Of a stretch of DNA of 64,000 bases, positions 61,378 to 64,000 are shown piece after piece. A program made the position numbers and the translations under genes. Source of the stretch: Allorhodopirellula heiligendammensis (lineage in GTDB: Bacteria > Planctomycetota > Planctomycetia > Pirellulales > Pirellulaceae); contig NZ_SJPU01000002.1 in assembly GCF_007860105.1 (NCBI RefSeq), positions 981,739 to 1,045,738 on the forward strand, given 5' to 3'. The notes below the pieces were generated by a model, which made no database searches, was not told the DNA's origin, and was given only the letters and a program-made list of their open reading frames with translations. The number at the start of each line of letters is the position of its first letter. The first letter of the stretch is position 1.

Positions 61378-64000
61378 ATGCCCTCTACTCGCACTTGTCG
61401 TGTCATGCCGATTGTCGCCGGTGTGTTCTTGGTCCTCGCGGTTGCTAGCAGCAACGTGGTTGTCGTCGCCCAAGAAACCGAATCCGAGACACCGCTTAGC
61501 ACAGCACCCGACGCGACCGCTGCAGCCACTCCCGCTGCTGCTGAAGCCCCTGCTGCTGTCGCCGCTCCCGCACCAGCTCCTGCTCGGTCAGCTGTTCCCG
61601 CCCCAGCGGAACCGACACCTGCCACGGGCACGCCTGACGCGTTGCGATTCAATTTTGCCGGCGCCCCGTGGAGCGAAGTGCTACGGTGGTTCGCTGAGCA
61701 GGCGGATCTGTCGCTGCAGATGGATACGATGCCTGCGGGAACCGTGAATTTCTCAGACCCGAACAAGCTCTACACGATTTCCGAGGGGCTGGATTTAATC
61801 AACCGCTTGCTGCTCGATCGCGGATGGGCGGTAGTGCGACGAGGCCGGATGCTGTTGTTGGTTGATTTGGAGGCTGACAACGCGGAAAAGCTGATCAGTG
61901 AGATGGCTGAGCTGGTCACCCCTGATTCTTTCGACGAACGCGGTAATAGTGACATCGTTCGCTGCGTGTTTCCGCTCGGCGCGATCACCCCTGAACAGGC
62001 ACGCGAGGAGTTATCTCAAGTGATTGGTCCGTGGGGGCGAATTAACGTGCTCGCTGGAGCTCGCCAAGTCATCGTGACTGAGACGGTGGGCAAGCTGCGT
62101 GTCATCAATGAAGTGCTGCAGGCTGCCACGAAGGCTCAGTCGAGTGTCGTTGAAATCAACTTGCAACACCGCTCGGCTGACGAGGTGCTCGAAATCGCTC
62201 GACCGCTGCTCGGTCTGGAAGCTGGCAGCAACGCCAATGAAGAAATCCGTGTGTCGGTTTCTCTGTACGGTGATCGGATTTTTGCCACCGGCAGTCAATC
62301 GAAATTGGACTTGCTCAGCAGTGTGATCGAGAAGGCCGATCGAGCCATGCCCAATGCTGGCGAAGAGAGCGACGAAAAAGTGGCAGCCCCCGAACTGCGG
62401 ACCCATCCGGTTGCGTCGGCCAATCTGCAGACCGTCTACGACGTGCTGCAGACGATGATTGCCGGTACTCCCGAAGCTCGCTTGGCGATGGACGCTAATC
62501 GAGGCGCGATCATCGCATTTGGTCGGCCCGACATGCAGCAGAAGATTCGCACGACAATCACTGAGCTCGAAGGTAGCGGTCGCGATTTCACGATCATCGA
62601 TCTGAAGCGGCTCGAACCCGCTCAGGCACTGTTGACGATCAATAAGTTCTTTGGGATTACGGAGAGCGGTGGTGGTAATGGACCGATCGTTGATGGTGAT
62701 CCAGCGACGGGCCGGTTGTGGGTGCGGGGCACCGTCGACCAAGTGGAATCGGTCAAGCGATTGATTGCTGAACTCGAAAATGATCCTTTTGCAGGTGGCT
62801 TAGGCGAGAACGTCCGGATCCTCCCGTTCACGGGTGCCACCGCCAGTGCGACGCTGAAGCAAATCGAGACCCTTTGGCCTCTGACTGGCCGGACCAACCA
62901 AATTCGCGTGATCACGCCTTCATCGTCCACCGACGGCAATGATCGCTCGAATCCCATGGATCGATCCATTCAACCGCAACGATCACCTGTTGACGAGCCA
63001 CGAGACTTGCAGGACACCAACTACTCGGCGGCAACCCAATTTCAAACCCTGGTATGGCAAAACGAATCGCCCGCCACGTCCGAACCGGTCGGATCAGCCG
63101 AAAACGATTATGCCGGTGACGATATTGTCATTCAAATGACACCCGCCGGGCTCGTGATTGCCTCCCGCGATCAGCGTGCGCTTGACATGATCGAACAGCT
63201 CATGAATTCGATGGGTACGGAGTCCGCTGACAGTTCCGCCCTGCCAACCATTTTTTGGCTGCGGTATCTCAAAGCAGACATTGCCGCTGAGCTCGTTGCC
63301 GGTGTGCTCGGTGGGGCAGACGCCAGCGGTTCTGCCGGTTCACTCACCGAATCAGTGATGGGCGGACTCGGTGGTGGCATGCTCGGTGGTCTGTTGGGTA
63401 TGGGTGGAGGTGGTGGCGGCAGTGAATCCGAAACGCGGACGATTTTAACGAGTCGCGGTAGTGTTAACATCGTTCCCGACAATCGGCTGAACGCGCTGAT
63501 CGTGCAAGCACCGCCTGCGGATGTTGATTTTATTCGCACCGTCCTCAAAGCGATCGATCTCGAGGAAAGTCCCGAACTGATTCAAACGATCGCTCGGCCC
63601 TCGTTGATCCCAGTGGTCTACCAGGACGCGGCAGAGGTCGCGAAAATTGTCACGGCCGTGTTTGCAGAGAAAATTGGCGACGATAAACAAAGCAGCGGCG
63701 GTGGTGGCGATGGCGGCGGCCGGGGTGGACCGAACCCACAAGACTTCATTCGTGCCATGCGTGGCGGGGACGGTGGTGGTCGCAACGCACAACCGAAACC
63801 CAAGAGTGAAGCGACCAAGATTATTGTTGCCGTGGACACCCGTAGCAATTCATTGGTCGTGACCGCGATACCTCAAGACCTGCAAGCGATCCGAGATCTC
63901 GTTGAGACGCTCGATCAACAAGGACTGGAGTCCGAGGAAAAGGTCGAGGTGGTAGCCATGGGAGGATCGGTGCGACCCGAGATCATGTTGCAAGCACTGC
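61378..64000 (+). CDS. Secretin N-domain protein (GspD-like), cut by the window end
   Basis: At least 874 residues from the ATG at 61378 with no stop before the window ends. Signal peptide at about 8-31 (V-A-G-V-F-L-V-L-A-V-A, cleavage near VVA-QE), then a 50-residue Ala/Pro linker. Residues about 90-160 have the N0-like fold (F-N-F-A-G-A-P-W-S-E-V-L-R-W-F-A-E-Q). Then repeated N1/N2/N3-type domains follow, each with V-x-x-L-x-x-A-x-A-x-E-x-L and R-x-x-A-L-I-V (D-N-R-L-N-A-L-I-V-Q-A near 700, D-T-R-S-N-S-L-V-V-T-A near 825). Gly-rich linkers (about 660-680, 760-780) lie between. The secretin pore domain, if present, is beyond the window. Likely type II-like secretion or pilus channel of the outer membrane. 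Confidence 0.83.
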   Translation, partial: MPSTRTCRVMPIVAGVFLVLAVASSNVVVVAQETESETPLSTAPDATAAATPAAAEAPAAVAAPAPAPARSAVPAPAEPTPATGTPDALRFNFAGAPWSEVLRWFAEQADLSLQMDTMPAGTVNFSDPNKLYTISEGLDLINRLLLDRGWAVVRRGRMLLLVDLEADNAEKLISEMAELVTPDSFDERGNSDIVRCVFPLGAITPEQAREELSQVIGPWGRINVLAGARQVIVTETVGKLRVINEVLQAATKAQSSVVEINLQHRSADEVLEIARPLLGLEAGSNANEEIRVSVSLYGDRIFATGSQSKLDLLSSVIEKADRAMPNAGEESDEKVAAPELRTHPVASANLQTVYDVLQTMIAGTPEARLAMDANRGAIIAFGRPDMQQKIRTTITELEGSGRDFTIIDLKRLEPAQALLTINKFFGITESGGGNGPIVDGDPATGRLWVRGTVDQVESVKRLIAELENDPFAGGLGENVRILPFTGATASATLKQIETLWPLTGRTNQIRVITPSSSTDGNDRSNPMDRSIQPQRSPVDEPRDLQDTNYSAATQFQTLVWQNESPATSEPVGSAENDYAGDDIVIQMTPAGLVIASRDQRALDMIEQLMNSMGTESADSSALPTIFWLRYLKADIAAELVAGVLGGADASGSAGSLTESVMGGLGGGMLGGLLGMGGGGGGSESETRTILTSRGSVNIVPDNRLNALIVQAPPADVDFIRTVLKAIDLEESPELIQTIARPSLIPVVYQDAAEVAKIVTAVFAEKIGDDKQSSGGGGDGGGRGGPNPQDFIRAMRGGDGGGRNAQPKPKSEATKIIVAVDTRSNSLVVTAIPQDLQAIRDLVETLDQQGLESEEKVEVVAMGGSVRPEIMLQAL

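Overview
The window looks like chromosome of a marine planctomycete of the Rhodopirellula/Pirellulaceae type. This is inferred from gene content rather than from any marker RNA: a PEP-CTERM 'choice-of-anchor A' protein, a YdjY-domain lipoprotein, a BBP2-type porin, a PQQ-like propeller, FG-GAP remnants, several very large secreted proteins of unknown function, sparse Shine-Dalgarno sequences, moderately high GC and many 4-bp start/stop overlaps. I saw no rRNA, tRNA, CRISPR array, intact insertion sequence or prophage. The window begins just after an upstream gene (a clean intrinsic terminator remains at 11-45) and ends inside a secretin-like gene.

Region by region: 1-2.7 kb holds a small exported protein, a sortable PEP-CTERM surface protein and an MnmD-type methyltransferase. 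2.9-9.2 kb is one giant hybrid histidine kinase with about eight PAS and three GAF domains, whose N terminus is a catalytically dead CheB relic followed by the PAS domain normally found in CheB-CheR fusions. 9.3-15.2 kb is an oxidative-stress-flavoured group (SDR, MOSC protein, FAD/NAD(P)-binding protein, large-subunit catalase). 15.4-18.0 kb (minus strand) is a sulfane-sulfur module: a CstB-like persulfide dioxygenase/rhodanese and two YeeE/YedE half-transporters. 18.2-20.5 kb has a TPR-like membrane protein, another SDR and a secreted glutathione peroxidase.

20.6-24.8 kb is a tight five-gene cluster: SpeD-type AdoMet decarboxylase, a DUF4178 zinc-ribbon membrane protein, a tiny Gly-rich membrane peptide, a DUF350 membrane protein and a membrane-embedded spermidine-synthase-like enzyme. 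It is the best candidate here for a coherent but poorly understood system. It is followed by a REPIN-like element. 25-28.8 kb carries an MFS transporter overlapping a lone FtsX-type permease, and a single-pass membrane protein. 28.9-32.7 kb (minus) is a three-gene operon: YdjY lipoprotein, 3-hydroxyacyl-CoA dehydrogenase, amidohydrolase. 32.7-35.4 kb has an unknown 644-aa protein and a YggS-type PLP protein. 36-40.5 kb has a zinc-ribbon protein overlapping tail-to-tail with a YfhO-like membrane protein, which is translationally coupled to a BON-MscS channel.

40.9-45.1 kb has a BBP2 porin, a large exported unknown protein and an OsmC-like protein. 45.1-49.4 kb (minus) is a four-gene overlapping operon: double 4Fe-4S ferredoxin, HAD phosphatase, a divergent MnmE lacking hallmark motifs, and a THUMP-like methyltransferase; two of its genes carry in-frame 18-bp tandem repeats. 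49.5-50.3 kb is a decayed chimera of an FAD-linked oxidase and a VCBS/FG-GAP protein beside 25-bp direct repeats. 50.5-57 kb has a GDPD/PLC-like phosphodiesterase, a legumain-like clan CD cysteine peptidase with an EF-hand, and two secreted or membrane unknowns. 57.4-64 kb has an LpxL-type acyltransferase, a PQQ-like propeller, an orphan cytochrome-oxidase subunit III and the truncated secretin-like protein. All domain calls come from reading motifs by eye; none was checked by database search.
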